In this document: positions 22,497-29,927 of the stretch, in pieces
Layout of the letters: every line of letters begins with the position of its first letter
Position numbering within the stretch: the first letter of the stretch is position 1
Translations under genes and position numbers: made by a program
Assembly: GCA_022702015.1 (NCBI GenBank)
Contig: JAKONI010000118.1
Location: 1-48,101, forward strand
Reading direction: 5' to 3'
DNA from: Beijerinckiaceae bacterium
Lineage (GTDB): Bacteria > Pseudomonadota > Alphaproteobacteria > Rhizobiales > Beijerinckiaceae
DNA length: 48,101 nt
The notes under the pieces: model-generated
Told to the model about the DNA's origin: nothing
Databases searched by the model: none
What the model saw: only the letters and a program-made list of their open reading frames with translations

Positions 22497-22706
22497 TTAG
22501 GCGACCGCGAGAGGCCGTGCGCCCAGGCGCTCGGCCTCCACTCGCCACGCATCGCGTTCCGCCGCCAGAGCCTCGGCCCGAGCATGCAGCTGCCCAGCGT
22601 CGGTGGCGATCTCCAGCAGCATATCCTGCGCCGCCGCCAGCTGCCCGCTCAGTTCAGCGTTCTCGGCGGCGAGCGCCAGCAGGATCGCGGCCACGTCATC
22701 GCCCAT
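22497..22706 (-). CDS. Small coiled-coil protein
   Basis: Encodes 69 residues: MGDDVAAILLALAAENAELS, then GQLAAAQDMLLEIATDAGQL and an Ala/Glu/Arg heptad tail. Nearly the whole protein is predicted coiled coil. GGAGCGAGGGAAG precedes the start. It sits downstream of the initiator-like gene 22876-23715 in the same direction. Function unknown. Confidence 0.5.
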   Translation of the reverse strand: MGDDVAAILLALAAENAELSGQLAAAQDMLLEIATDAGQLHARAEALAAERDAWRVEAERLGARPLAVA

Positions 22707-22875
22707 GTCGTCTTCCCTCGCTCCACGGTGACGGGGCAGGTACGGCCGCCAAAGTTACCGGGCTGGCAAGGATACCGGATCGTTCACCCAGGTTCTGGTG
22801 CAGTCCACAGCCCTTTGAAGGCATGGCGCACCCGCTAGGGCGAACCGCTGCCCCTCGGCAGCCTCTTCACTTCCA

Positions 22876-23715
22876 TCAGCGTGGCCCCGGCGCGGCGCCC
22901 TCCACAGCACAGCGGCGGGGGCGCGCGTTTGCCGTCCGCAACGCTTCTTGCGATGTCGGATCGAGGGGTGCAGGCGACCTTCGGGAAGGGCTTACCGTCC
23001 TCGTTTTCCCCTGTGTTGAAACTTTAGTAGGCGTGCCCTTCGCGGATTTACACCCACCCCCCGTGGCCACCAGTCGGGGGGGGGCCCCATTCCTGGGGGC
23101 ACCCCCACGCCGGGCCAGCCGCAGCCAGGCTGACCACTCGGGGGAGATGATGCGGACCACGTTCGTGTCGTTCCGCCAGCTGGTGACTTTGCGTTCCTCG
23201 ACGGTGATGAGGCCGAGCCCCCGGGCCTCACGGATAGCGTTGCGCACCGTCGTCTCTGCGACCCCTACCAGGGCCGCAATGTGAGGGACGGACAGCCGGC
23301 AGTCCCCGCGCCGGGCTGTCTCAGCCGCCACCAGGGCGAGGACCGCTTGCTCGGCCAGGGTGAACCGGGCCGCCAGCGCCGGCGGGAGGCGCCCGGAGGC
23401 CGCCCAGCGCCGCCGCCGCTCCATCGAGGCATCCGTGCGCGGCCGAGAGCCCACGCCTAGCCTGCCAGCTTGTACCAATGCCCGGGGCTCGACTGTCGCC
23501 GCTCCACTGCCGGTTCCTATTGGGTTCGAGCTCTGTCCGAGCCCGCGTGCTGCACCAGACGCAAGCCGGCCCTCAATGAGAACGGACAGCGCCTCGGCCT
23601 CGGCCTCTGTGACATGCCCATCACCAAAGGCACGCCACAGGGCAGCCGTCACCGCGGGAAGCGCGGCACGCGGTGCATCCTCCGCCTGTCGGCGGATCGC
23701 ATCGGCATAATCCAT
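22876..23715 (-). CDS. Winged-helix, replication-initiator-like protein, copy 1
   Basis: Encodes 279 residues. It shares its first 50 residues almost identically with 45729-46619 (MDYADAIRRQAEDAPRAALP). A winged-helix region follows (about 120-185: VPHIAALVGVAETTVRNAIR, EARGLGLITVEERK, NDTNVVRIISPEW). From about residue 195 the sequence is low-complexity (RRGGAPRNGAPPRLVATGGG) and is encoded over DNA palindromes GTGGCCAC, GGGGCCCC and GGGGGCACCCCC (23063-23106). The next genes upstream on the same strand, beyond the leader, are partition pair 2 and a membrane-protein gene. A replication-initiation role is an inference from these neighbours, the palindromes and the long leader; no catalytic motif is visible. 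Confidence 0.6.
   Translation of the reverse strand: MDYADAIRRQAEDAPRAALPAVTAALWRAFGDGHVTEAEAEALSVLIEGRLASGAARGLGQSSNPIGTGSGAATVEPRALVQAGRLGVGSRPRTDASMERRRRWAASGRLPPALAARFTLAEQAVLALVAAETARRGDCRLSVPHIAALVGVAETTVRNAIREARGLGLITVEERKVTSWRNDTNVVRIISPEWSAWLRLARRGGAPRNGAPPRLVATGGGCKSAKGTPTKVSTQGKTRTVSPSRRSPAPLDPTSQEALRTANARPRRCAVEGAAPGPR
23063..23106. repeat. Three compact palindromes inside initiator-like gene 1
   Basis: GTGGCCAC 23063-23070, GGGGCCCC 23081-23088 and GGGGGCACCCCC 23095-23106 follow each other at 14-18-base steps. They occupy the position where gene 2 has its 33-bp palindromic units (45848-46012), but the sequences differ. Confidence 0.5.
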
Positions 23716-23985
23716 CGTTCACGGTCCCTCACGGGCCGCGTTTAAGATCCGGGCAAGCCTTCCCTGTTGCCGAAACTGACGTTTCGACTTGACTCCCGAT
23801 GGGAGGTCATGGCTTGTGAGGAGTAGCGATACGGCCTCACAAGGCCCCAGGTTTTCAGCAGGCTCCCGTTTGGCGACGGGGGCCTGTTGGCTTTTCAGGG
23901 TCTATCTCGCGGCTGCGATCTCCTGATGGTGGCCGACGACTCGCTGGAGCGAGCGTGGCCGTGACCGCCCATGTCGCGTGCTCCG
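23716..23985 (-). promoter_or_regulatory. Conserved four-hairpin leader of initiator-like gene 1
   Basis: Near-identical to 46622-46880. Consecutive inverted repeats: CGAAAC 23771-23776 / GTTTCG 23781-23786; CTCCC 23793-23797 / GGGAG 23801-23805; CTTGTGAGG 23813-23821 / CCTCACAAG 23835-23843; CAGGCTCCCGT 23859-23869 / ACGGGGGCCTG 23876-23886. The last is followed on the plus strand by TTGGCTTTTC, terminator-like for a transcript running against the gene. This suggests cis-RNA control or a counter-transcript. From 23986 to 24109 nothing is visible. Confidence 0.6.
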
Positions 23986-24109
23986 CACCGTCAAGTCAAC
24001 GACAAGGGTTTCGATGCACGCGATAGGACATCTAACATGATGCCTTCTTGCGTCTATCATGCAAGTTGATTCCGCTTAGGGAAGGGTAAGCATCCTGATG
24101 CGGAATGTC

Positions 24110-24658
24110 TCAACGTCCGCGCCGCAGACGAAGGGCCCCGCGCAAGTTGACCCGGAGCCGGCGGATGGCCGGCACGCCATAGATCTCCCATAGGCCGTAC
24201 TGGCGCAGGTACGGGCCAACCAGCCACATCAGGCTCTCCTGCAGCTGGTGGATCTTCATGTTCGCGTCCGAGAACGCCTGCATCTGCGCGATCGCCAGCT
24301 TTGCAGCCTCGGGGCTGGGTACGGCTGGCCGCTCGCGCGCCACGGCCGCGATCGCCAGCGCTTGCAGCGCCTTGTTAATGGCGTCGATGCCCTGCTCAAC
24401 CTCGGGTGGGAACAGCAGCACCATCTGACGCCTAAGCCGGAAGAACTGGCGAAACGCCTCTCCCCCGTCGCTCTCCTTTACATCCTCGGGTCGCATGGCG
24501 GCGTACACAGCGCGGCGGGTCTCCACGGCGTCGTTGAATGCGTCCCACACCTCATACCGCTTGGCGAACAGGTCGAACTGCAGCTTTCGGCGGGCGATCC
24601 AGGCCTGGGTGCCTGTGAACGCTAGCGCTACGAAAGCAATCCACGCGGTGGCTTCCAT
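24110..24658 (-). CDS. Membrane-anchored hypothetical protein
   Basis: Encodes 182 residues. One N-terminal transmembrane segment (MEATAWIAFVALAFTGTQAW) is followed by a cytoplasmic helical domain (RKLQFDLFAKRYEVWDAFND and onward to LMWLVGPYLRQYGLWEIYGV) with an Arg-rich tail. The pattern 'kLqfdLf.kRyevy.a' after a TM helix is common in a broad family of bacterial membrane hypotheticals. AAGGATGAG precedes the start. It lies 48 bases after the RHH gene and may belong to the partition operon. Confidence 0.6.
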   Translation of the reverse strand: MEATAWIAFVALAFTGTQAWIARRKLQFDLFAKRYEVWDAFNDAVETRRAVYAAMRPEDVKESDGGEAFRQFFRLRRQMVLLFPPEVEQGIDAINKALQALAIAAVARERPAVPSPEAAKLAIAQMQAFSDANMKIHQLQESLMWLVGPYLRQYGLWEIYGVPAIRRLRVNLRGALRLRRGR

Positions 24659-24706
24659 CTCTCATCCTTCAAGGCGCGATCTTGCGCCTATCATGCGGGG
24701 AGCTTT

Positions 24707-25045
24707 CTAGCCTCTATCGAACTCGGCCACGGCCATCTCCAACGCCTCAGCGATCGTAATACGCCGGTGGTAGGCGATCCGGCGCAGCGCCTCGTGTGTC
24801 TCCGGCTTGATCCGCGTGGCGAACGGCTCTCGTCCCGTCTTACGCAGGGTACGTCCATCGATCTTGCCGGGATCGAACGCGGGCATGGGCTGCGGTTTGG
24901 CTGAGGGTGTGGGGGCTGCCCGCGGCGCCGGCTCTTGAGGGACGGCTTCAGCCGCCGGCACAGTATCCTCCTCATCCTGGGCGGCCATCATGCGCGCGAC
25001 AGCCTCAGCGTCCATGCTGGCTTTGTTTCGGCTCTTGGGGGCCAT
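24707..25045 (-). CDS. Ribbon-helix-helix partner of ParA (pair 2)
   Basis: Encodes 112 residues. The N-terminus, Ala/Glu/Pro-rich, is probably disordered (residues 1-60). The C-terminus, PFATRIKPETHEALRRIAYH, RRITIAEALEMAVAEFD, is a ribbon-helix-helix-type DNA-binding segment. Start and ParA stop share one base (TAATG). Organisation is the same as pair 1: short ParA, then a small partner with the RHH at the C-terminus. Expected to bind the centromere and stimulate ParA. Confidence 0.72.
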   Translation of the reverse strand: MAPKSRNKASMDAEAVARMMAAQDEEDTVPAAEAVPQEPAPRAAPTPSAKPQPMPAFDPGKIDGRTLRKTGREPFATRIKPETHEALRRIAYHRRITIAEALEMAVAEFDRG

Positions 25046-25692
25046 TACAGGGTCTCCAACCGGATACGGACGGCCTCGGCCAGTGCTGAAAATTCCTGGC
25101 CGGATGGGGTCTCTGCCGGTACGGGCTCGCCGCTGGACAGGCTATCCGCCACTACCGCCCGCAGTGTGATCGCGGGCGCAACCGGTTCGGTTAGGCCCGC
25201 CAGCGTCCCAACCACGTCGCGGCCCGAACCCGTGCGCCTATCCACGCGGGAGGGAACCACAAGGATATCGGGGCGCCCACGGCCGCCAGCTTTGCGGTGC
25301 CGCCGCACGATCCCAACCGTCTCAGCCGCGCCGCGGATATCCAGCATCGAGGCGCCCACCGGGATGAGCGCCAGGTCAACGATGGCAACCACGGCGCCGA
25401 AGGCTGCGCCGAGGGCTCCCGGCGCATCGATCACCACATAATCTGCCTGGGTGGCGCGAACAGCTTTGGTCCAAGCCGCCACTGCCTTAGCCTCCACCTC
25501 CTCAAGCAGCTGCGGCACCACCGGGAAGGGCAGCTGCCCCATCTCCCCTACAGCGGTGGCGTGTGCGGCCGGATCTGCATCCATCACAGCCACGCGCGCA
25601 CCACCGCGGGCGAGAACCGCTGCGAGGTTAAGGCAGATCGTCGTTTTGCCCACGCCCCCCTTGGTGGACGCGAGGCCTATAAGCTTGGTCAT
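25045..25692 (-). CDS. parA: ParA-family partition ATPase (pair 2)
   Basis: Encodes 215 residues. Deviant Walker A STKGGVGKTTI at residues 9-19 (KGGVGKTT), Walker A' VAVMDADPAAHATAVGE, Walker B YVVIDAPGALG. Belongs to the short ParA/MinD-like plasmid class without N-terminal HTH. Unlike pair 1, the signature is the canonical KGGVGKTT. Co-transcribed with the RHH partner. A palindromic region upstream (25705-25789) may be the operator or centromere. Confidence 0.92.
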   Translation of the reverse strand: MTKLIGLASTKGGVGKTTICLNLAAVLARGGARVAVMDADPAAHATAVGEMGQLPFPVVPQLLEEVEAKAVAAWTKAVRATQADYVVIDAPGALGAAFGAVVAIVDLALIPVGASMLDIRGAAETVGIVRRHRKAGGRGRPDILVVPSRVDRRTGSGRDVVGTLAGLTEPVAPAITLRAVVADSLSSGEPVPAETPSGQEFSALAEAVRIRLETL

Positions 25693-25800
25693 GCCATAAC
25701 CTACCCGCTTTCAAGCGGCCATCTACCCGCAAGAAGGTCTCATGCTGTTTGCGATCCAGAGTACAGATTACAGTTAAGAACCTCTTAACCACTTGTTCCC
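25693..25800 (-). promoter_or_regulatory. Operator/centromere candidate upstream of parA pair 2
   Basis: Contains CCGCTT TC AAGCGG (25705-25718), a direct repeat CTACCCGC at 25701-25708 and 25723-25730, and the perfect interrupted palindrome GTTAAGA ACC TCTTAAC (25773-25789). These sit directly before the ATG and are the likely target of the partner protein. Confidence 0.5.
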
Positions 25801-25861
25801 AGGGTGCCCCCAACCGGGCCCGCCCCTGTTTGCGGCGGACGAGATCTTCCAGGCCTTAGTG

Positions 25862-25969
25862 ATGATCGAAGCCGCTGTTATCGCCACGCTGGCAGCTGCC
25901 CTGGGGGCAGCCGCTTCTGGAGCTGTGAAGACTTCGGGCGCGGCCCGGCAGCCCCGGAGGCGCCCATGA
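25862..25969 (+). CDS. Very small Ala-rich membrane-like peptide
   Basis: Encodes 35 residues: MIEAAVIATLAAALGAAASG followed by a basic tail (VKTSGAARQPRRRP). One hydrophobic helix. The stop overlaps the next start (ATGA at 25966). No family; the coupling to the next small frame supports expression, but the evidence is weak. Confidence 0.35.
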   Translation: MIEAAVIATLAAALGAAASGAVKTSGAARQPRRRP

Positions 25970-26052
25970 CAACCGCGGTATTCCTGGGGACGTTTACCCT
26001 GGCCATTTCTATGATTGCCGGCGGCCTACTCGTTGCACCTGCTGCAAGGTAA
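25966..26052 (+). CDS. Very small hydrophobic peptide
   Basis: Encodes 28 residues: MTTAVFLGTFTLAISMIAGG LLVAPAAR, a single membrane span. GGAGGCGCCC precedes the ATG, which overlaps the stop of the previous small frame. It is followed 7 bases later by the DUF4087 gene. A membrane micropeptide is possible. Confidence 0.35.
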   Translation: MTTAVFLGTFTLAISMIAGGLLVAPAAR

Positions 26053-26059
26053 CGTCCCC

Positions 26060-26422
26060 ATGCCAATCCGGTGGTGTTCTGCGGTCCTGGCCTTTGCTCT
26101 CCTGGCCTACCCGGCGGCTGCCCGGGAGCAGCGATGCGGCTGGCTGGTGAACCCGACGCCGGGAAACTGGTGGCTGATCGACCGGCAGGGTGAGTGGACG
26201 ATCGGCGCGCAGGGTGGGTTTCAGACCCCGGGAACCGACCTCATCCCGGATCTGACCACGCGGGACTGGGTGGTCACGAACGGCAGCTCGTACGGATACG
26301 GATGCGCTTGCCTGAGTGTGGATACTGACCCGAAGGCCCGCCGCTTGTCACGGATCTACGGCGTCTCGCAGAAAGGTCTGGGCACCTGCCGGCGCGACCC
26401 GGGGCTGGGCAAGCCGGAGTAA
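26060..26422 (+). CDS. DUF4087 secreted protein
   Basis: Encodes 120 residues from ATG 26060. Signal peptide MPIRWCSAVLAFALLAYPAA A. The mature protein starts REQRCGWLVNPTPGNWWLID RQGEWTIGAQGG, the hallmark of DUF4087 (CGW.vNPTP.Nwwl.D..geW.i..QG). Later cysteines (YGCACLSV, GTCRRD) suggest disulfides in the periplasm. Function of the family is unknown. Confidence 0.85.
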   Translation: MPIRWCSAVLAFALLAYPAAAREQRCGWLVNPTPGNWWLIDRQGEWTIGAQGGFQTPGTDLIPDLTTRDWVVTNGSSYGYGCACLSVDTDPKARRLSRIYGVSQKGLGTCRRDPGLGKPE

Positions 26423-26471
26423 CACCGGGGTACTACCCCTTGGCGGCGCGAGCAGGCACAGTGCGGCCACC

Positions 26472-26897
26472 ATGCAGATCCGGCCCGAGCACCGTTTCTT
26501 CTACCCCATCGACTGGCCCCAGCTGTCCGCGGTGATCCGGTTCGACCGTGCGCGCGGGCGGTGCGAAGGCTGCCGGCGGCCCCATGGGCGCTTGGTCTAC
26601 CACCTCGGAGACGGCCGCTGGTGGGATGCGGGCGCTGGTACGTGGCGGGACGGGCGAGGGCGCCGTGTGCGCCTCGCCCGCGGCCAGGACGTGCTGGGGA
26701 TCGTGCGGACCACCCACGTCGTCCTGGCGACCGCCCACCGGAACCACGACACGGCCGACAACGACCCGGCCAACCTGGCCGCCTGGTGCCAGCGGTGCCA
26801 CATCACCCACGACCGACCCGAGCACCAGCGCCGGCGGTGGCGGACGCTGTTTCGGCGGAAGGCGGCGGGGGACCTGTTTGGCGGCCCATACGCTTAG
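26472..26897 (+). CDS. HNH-family protein, copy D (intact)
   Basis: Encodes 141 residues: MQIRPEHRFFYPIDWPQLSA, first zinc knuckle CEGC (residues 31-34), then VVLATAHRNHDTADNDPANL, second knuckle CQRCH and the C-terminal RRKAAGDLFGGPYA. This is the only one of four copies in the window with both knuckles and no stop. More GC-rich at third positions than copies A and C. Family: HNH endonuclease-like proteins frequent in Methylobacterium. It stands alone and is convergent with a DUF2335 gene. Confidence 0.82.
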   Translation: MQIRPEHRFFYPIDWPQLSAVIRFDRARGRCEGCRRPHGRLVYHLGDGRWWDAGAGTWRDGRGRRVRLARGQDVLGIVRTTHVVLATAHRNHDTADNDPANLAAWCQRCHITHDRPEHQRRRWRTLFRRKAAGDLFGGPYA

Positions 26898-26910
26898 GTA
26901 TGCGGGCCGG

Positions 26911-27339
26911 TCACTGACCTTTCCGCCGCTGGTAGACGAAGGCCCCGACGATGCTCGCGACGGCGGAGACGACAATGGTGGCGGCCTGCGACGGGTAGCC
27001 GAGCCAGAAGCCGAGGCCGCCGAGGCCGAGCACGACCAGCACCAGGGCGATGGCCCCGAACTGCCCGATGCGAATGGTGAGCAAGTTACCGGCGAGGGAA
27101 GTCTTCTCGAGGCCTCGGCGGTGCTCGGCTTCCTTCTGCCACTCGGCGAAGATGCGCTCGGGCGCATCCGGCACGAGGTCACGGAAACGTTCCAACACCG
27201 CAGGCGGGGGGAGGGGACCCTGCCAGAACTCGGTCCCGATGATGGTGGGCTTCTGAGGCGGCTCTCCGCTCGGCGCGTCGGTTCGAGCCGGGGGGTGGTT
27301 ACCTCTTGGGCGTCTCGACACGCACGCGCTCACGTTCAA
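26911..27339 (-). CDS. DUF2335 membrane protein
   Basis: Encodes up to 142 residues. FWQGPLPPPAVLERFRDLVP, DAPERIFAEWQKEAEHRRGL EK is the characteristic DUF2335 start. It is followed by two transmembrane helices (IALVLVVLGLGGLGFWLG; AATIVVSAVASIVGAFVY) and a short basic tail. ATG 27339 overlaps the upstream gene by 41 bases; GTG 27321 is an alternative. DUF2335 proteins are small inner-membrane proteins often found on mobile DNA; role unknown. Confidence 0.82.
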   Translation of the reverse strand: MNVSACVSRRPRGNHPPARTDAPSGEPPQKPTIIGTEFWQGPLPPPAVLERFRDLVPDAPERIFAEWQKEAEHRRGLEKTSLAGNLLTIRIGQFGAIALVLVVLGLGGLGFWLGYPSQAATIVVSAVASIVGAFVYQRRKGQ

Positions 27340-27520
27340 TGACGCGGCGCATGTCGTCGCCGATCTTCACCGCATCGCCGCGCAGGGCGTCGAGGTCTGA
27401 CCGGGCGGGCATGCTCGTCGCCGGCGTCACGGTCGGCCACACAGACGCAAGGCTGCCGAGGCCGGCTGCGAGGCTGCCGAGCCGGGTGAGCTTGGGTACG
27501 GGGAACGCGTCGCCCTTCAT
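27299..27520 (-). CDS. Small hypothetical protein upstream of DUF2335
   Basis: Encodes 73 residues: MKGDAFPVPKLTRLGSLAAG LGSLASVWPTVTP, a weakly hydrophobic segment, then a charged helix DLDALRGDAVKIGDDMRRVI ERER. Same strand as the DUF2335 gene and overlapping its start by 41 bases. No family. The overlap suggests coupled expression. Confidence 0.5.
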   Translation of the reverse strand: MKGDAFPVPKLTRLGSLAAGLGSLASVWPTVTPATSMPARSDLDALRGDAVKIGDDMRRVIERERVRVETPKR

Positions 27521-27572
27521 GCTTGCAGATGTACGCCTTGCGGGTGAACGGTCAACTCCGCACTTAATGCGC

Positions 27573-27797
27573 TCAATCGGCGGCTCGCTCGACCAGCTCG
27601 AGGAGTGTGACTTCTACGGTCGCGAGCGCATCAACGGGGTCGGCGAACTCGACCTCGAAGGCTACGCCGTGAGCCCAGCGCGCGACAACGGCACCAATCG
27701 ACCCAGCTGGTACGTGCTGGCCGTCGTCGCTCTCGACATCAGCTAGGACGCGAACCCGGTCCAGGTCCCGGAACGCTGGGCGCCTGCGCTTCGCCAT
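27573..27797 (-). CDS. DUF4926-like small protein
   Basis: Encodes 74 residues from ATG 27797: RDLDRVRVLADVESDDGQHV, PAGSIGAVVARWAHGVAFEV EFADPVDALATVEVTLLELV. 'vpaGs.GavV....g.ayEVEF.d..g...a.vtl...L' is the pattern of DUF4926, small SH3-like proteins often near toxin-antitoxin or mobile genes. Stands alone here. Upstream in-frame ATGs exist (27839) but add an unlikely basic extension. Confidence 0.7.
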   Translation of the reverse strand: MAKRRRPAFRDLDRVRVLADVESDDGQHVPAGSIGAVVARWAHGVAFEVEFADPVDALATVEVTLLELVERAAD

Positions 27798-28244
27798 ATG
27801 CGCCGAGCGTTCCACCCGGGTGAGGCGCCGTCCAGTCATGGGGGTAAGGTACGCAAGAGCGCGCAGTTCGCAAGTTGCCGCGTGCCCCGGATGTAGAGGT
27901 GCGCTGGCCGCTCGCGAACGGGGAGGACACGGCGGCCGGCGCTCGCAGGCGGGAGCACGCACCCCCGTACTCGACCACCGCGATTAGACATGAAACACGC
28001 GTCATGGGCTCGGGGTCCGTAGAGCCTCCTGCGGCATCCTGCATCGCCGTGTCCCCCGGGCTCTTACCGTTCCTTAACCTGCAGACCGCACGTAGACCTC
28101 AGCGACCGGGCTACCCCCTCCCGAGCGTCGTCAGAGCAGCGCAGGGCAACCGCGCGGCCTCGTCGGTGCAGTCGCTGACAAAGGTTCGAACGCATCAATC
28201 CGCCCACGGCCCGCCCATCGGAGCCTCGGGCTGTTCGCGCAGGA
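27798..28244. other. Gene-free interval with decayed sequence
   Basis: No credible complete gene. The last 100 bases run without a break into the N-terminally degraded ParB-like frame starting at 28245, so part of this interval is probably lost coding sequence. Confidence 0.35.
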
Positions 28245-28970
28245 TTGCCCAGCTCCTACGGATATTCCGGGCCATCGCCTCATCGACCTCGTGCGCGACG
28301 TACCAGCCTGCGCGACGCCATCCTGCACAGCGCCGGGGCAAACGCCGACCATGGCGTACGCCGGTCCCTATCAGACCGACGCCGCGCGGTTCTCATGCTG
28401 GTGCAGGACCCGGAATGGGGGGCGTGGTCGGATCGCGAGATCGGCCGGCGTTGCGCCGTTGACCATAAGACCGTGACACGGTTGCGCGAAGAGCATCTGG
28501 GGAAATCCCCAGATACCCCCCGCACCGTCTCCCGCGGCGGCAAGGTGTACTCGATGGACACCGCGCGGATCGGCCGCCAGGTGGTCGAGCCGGCGCCCGT
28601 AGACCCGCCTACCGCTTCGCCACCGGCGCCACCGTCCGACGATGCCGGCAACGTGGTGGTGCTGGTCAACCGCCTCACCATCATGTCTTCGCCCGGCGCA
28701 GTGGAACTGCGACATGCTCGCTCGGCCGCCTACGGCGCCGGAACGAGCTCTAACGGCGGCGCTTGTCTACGCATCCAGCACAGCGAGGCGGCGATGCGCG
28801 TGTTCCAGGTCCGGCAGCAGGCCACGGGCGCAATCCTTTGGACTGGCGCAGCCTCCGGGCCGATTGCTGCCTTGGATGCCATGGCGCACGAGGCGGGCTA
28901 CTACGATCACGGCGACTTGCCCGCACATATCCAAGCCGGCGGTCTGCTTGCCGAAGAGGTTCGGATCTGA
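28245..28970 (+). CDS. Truncated ParB/regulator-like frame with small C-terminal domain
   Basis: The open frame of 241 codons has two parts. Codons about 28-105 (LRDAILHSAGANADHGVRRS, DRRRAVLMLVQDPEWGAWSD, REIGRRCAVDHKTVTRLREE) are the C-terminal HTH half of ParB/Srx-like plasmid regulators. The N-terminal ParB nuclease-like domain is missing and the first 25 codons look like degraded sequence. From ATG 28794 the 58 residues MRVFQVRQQATGAILWTGAA, SGPIAALDAMAHEAGYYDHG look like an independent small protein. Either a natural fusion after N-terminal loss, or a pseudogene plus a small gene at 28794-28970. Confidence 0.5.
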   Translation: MPSSYGYSGPSPHRPRARRTSLRDAILHSAGANADHGVRRSLSDRRRAVLMLVQDPEWGAWSDREIGRRCAVDHKTVTRLREEHLGKSPDTPRTVSRGGKVYSMDTARIGRQVVEPAPVDPPTASPPAPPSDDAGNVVVLVNRLTIMSSPGAVELRHARSAAYGAGTSSNGGACLRIQHSEAAMRVFQVRQQATGAILWTGAASGPIAALDAMAHEAGYYDHGDLPAHIQAGGLLAEEVRI

Positions 28971-28989
28971 TCGCACCGTGGCCAACGCC

Positions 28990-29109
28990 TCAGTCGCTCA
29001 GAACCGCCGCAAGCGAGAACGTGGTGGCGAGCACGAAGGTGCCCGCGACGAGGGATGCGATCAGCAGCATGGTGGAAGCCTCGAGCGCCGGACGGCGCCG
29101 CTTCCTCAT
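28990..29109 (-). CDS. Tiny membrane protein
   Basis: Encodes 39 residues: MRKRRRPALEASTMLLIASL VAGTFVLATTFSLAAVLSD. A basic start followed by one transmembrane helix. No ribosome-binding site is convincing. Kept as a possible micropeptide. Confidence 0.3.
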   Translation of the reverse strand: MRKRRRPALEASTMLLIASLVAGTFVLATTFSLAAVLSD

Positions 29110-29252
29110 GAACGTGCAAGTTGACGGGCGGTTGCGGACAGCCGAGTGCTGAGCACCGTCTGTCCACACCCATGGCGGCGCACTACCGCAGGCAGGAACC
29201 CGCTTCCCCAACACGGTTTAGGCTTTCGCCTCGCCTCCGTGGGAGCGCTGTC

Positions 29253-29489
29253 TTGCCCCTCTACAAGTTGCATCGGTTCCACCGCCCGTCCGCCGAGGGT
29301 GAGGGGTCAGCTGAAGACGTCCGAGATGTTGAGGTGGCAACCGATGCCCAGGCAATCCTGGTCGCACAGGCGGTAGCCGCAGAGCCCGGGGGCAGCCTTC
29401 TGACCGTCCAGCTGCGGGATTCAGATGGCCGTGTGTTGTGGCGCCTGACCCGCGGCGACACGATCAGCCAGCGGCCCGACGACGTGTAG
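29253..29489 (+). CDS. Small hypothetical protein
   Basis: Encodes 78 residues from TTG 29253, with GGGAG 8 bases upstream: LPLYKLHRFHRPSAEGEGSA, EDVRDVEVATDAQAILVAQA and VLWRLTRGDTISQRPDDV. The pattern 'lplYklh.f...g.......e..d..aAi..A' with a final LTRG-type strand is seen in many small Methylobacterium proteins. A decayed copy of its last 14 codons (TRGVTISQTPDNV) lies at about 31182-31220, followed by the same GC-rich repeat. Function unknown. Confidence 0.55.
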   Translation: MPLYKLHRFHRPSAEGEGSAEDVRDVEVATDAQAILVAQAVAAEPGGSLLTVQLRDSDGRVLWRLTRGDTISQRPDDV

Positions 29490-29562
29490 CGTCTCTGGCC
29501 CCGCCGCCGTGTACGCACAGCCGAGCCACACGCAACGCAGTCCGCCCCACACATAGGTGAAG
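29490..29562. repeat. GC-rich dispersed repeat, copy 1
   Basis: Starts CCCCGCCGCCGTG, then GAGCCACACGCAACGCAG, and ends CCCCACACATAGGT (29545-29558). Shares these blocks with 29812-29900 and in part with 31213-31310. Occupies the space between two convergent small genes. Confidence 0.5.
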
Positions 29563-29563
29563 G

Positions 29564-29806
29564 TTAGTCGCCGGTGCCGTCCCCGCCGGCATCGTCGCCG
29601 TCGCTACTGCCGAGCAGCCAGCCCAGCACGTCGCTCCCAGCCTCGCCAGCAGCTTCGCCAGCGCTCCTCGACGCCCGACTGGCCTTCTCGGGGTGCTCGG
29701 CACGCACCTGGGCGAACAGCTCGCGGGCCCGGCGGTCAACTTTGTCGTCGGAAAGCCTTAGACCCGGCGAGATAGTCATCCAGGCTTCCCCACCTTGAAC
29801 GGTCAT
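29564..29806 (-). CDS. Small hypothetical protein
   Basis: Encodes 80 residues from ATG 29806 (or 71 from ATG 29779): MTVQGGEAWMTISPGLRLSD, DKVDRRARELFAQVRAEHPE, then an Ala/Ser/Gly stretch and an acidic Gly tail. A helical core with a disordered C-terminus. Flanked on both sides by copies of a GC-rich repeat. No family. Confidence 0.45.
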   Translation of the reverse strand: MTVQGGEAWMTISPGLRLSDDKVDRRARELFAQVRAEHPEKASRASRSAGEAAGEAGSDVLGWLLGSSDGDDAGGDGTGD

Positions 29807-29811
29807 CGCAG

Positions 29812-29900
29812 CCCCGCCGCCCGGGGGGCGGACGGGGCGAATGGTGCCGTGGACACACGGCATGAGCCGGAACGCAACGCAGCTCACCCCACACATAGGT
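29812..29900. repeat. GC-rich dispersed repeat, copy 2
   Basis: CCCCGCCGCCCGGGGGGCGG, a strong GC hairpin, then CGGGGCGAATGGTGCCGTGG, GAGCCGGAACGCAACGCAG and CCCCACACATAGGT (29887-29900). The 3' block is identical to copy 1. It lies between the 29564-29806 start and the end of the Gly/Tyr-rich gene. Confidence 0.55.
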
Positions 29901-29927
29901 TGTGAGGGTTAAGAGGCTGACCTGTCC

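Noticed and set aside
23760..23900. tRNA or known riboswitch in the conserved leader
   Set aside because: No cloverleaf, T-loop (GGTTCGAnTC) or CCA context, and no riboswitch core that I recognise; the hairpins are simple stems.
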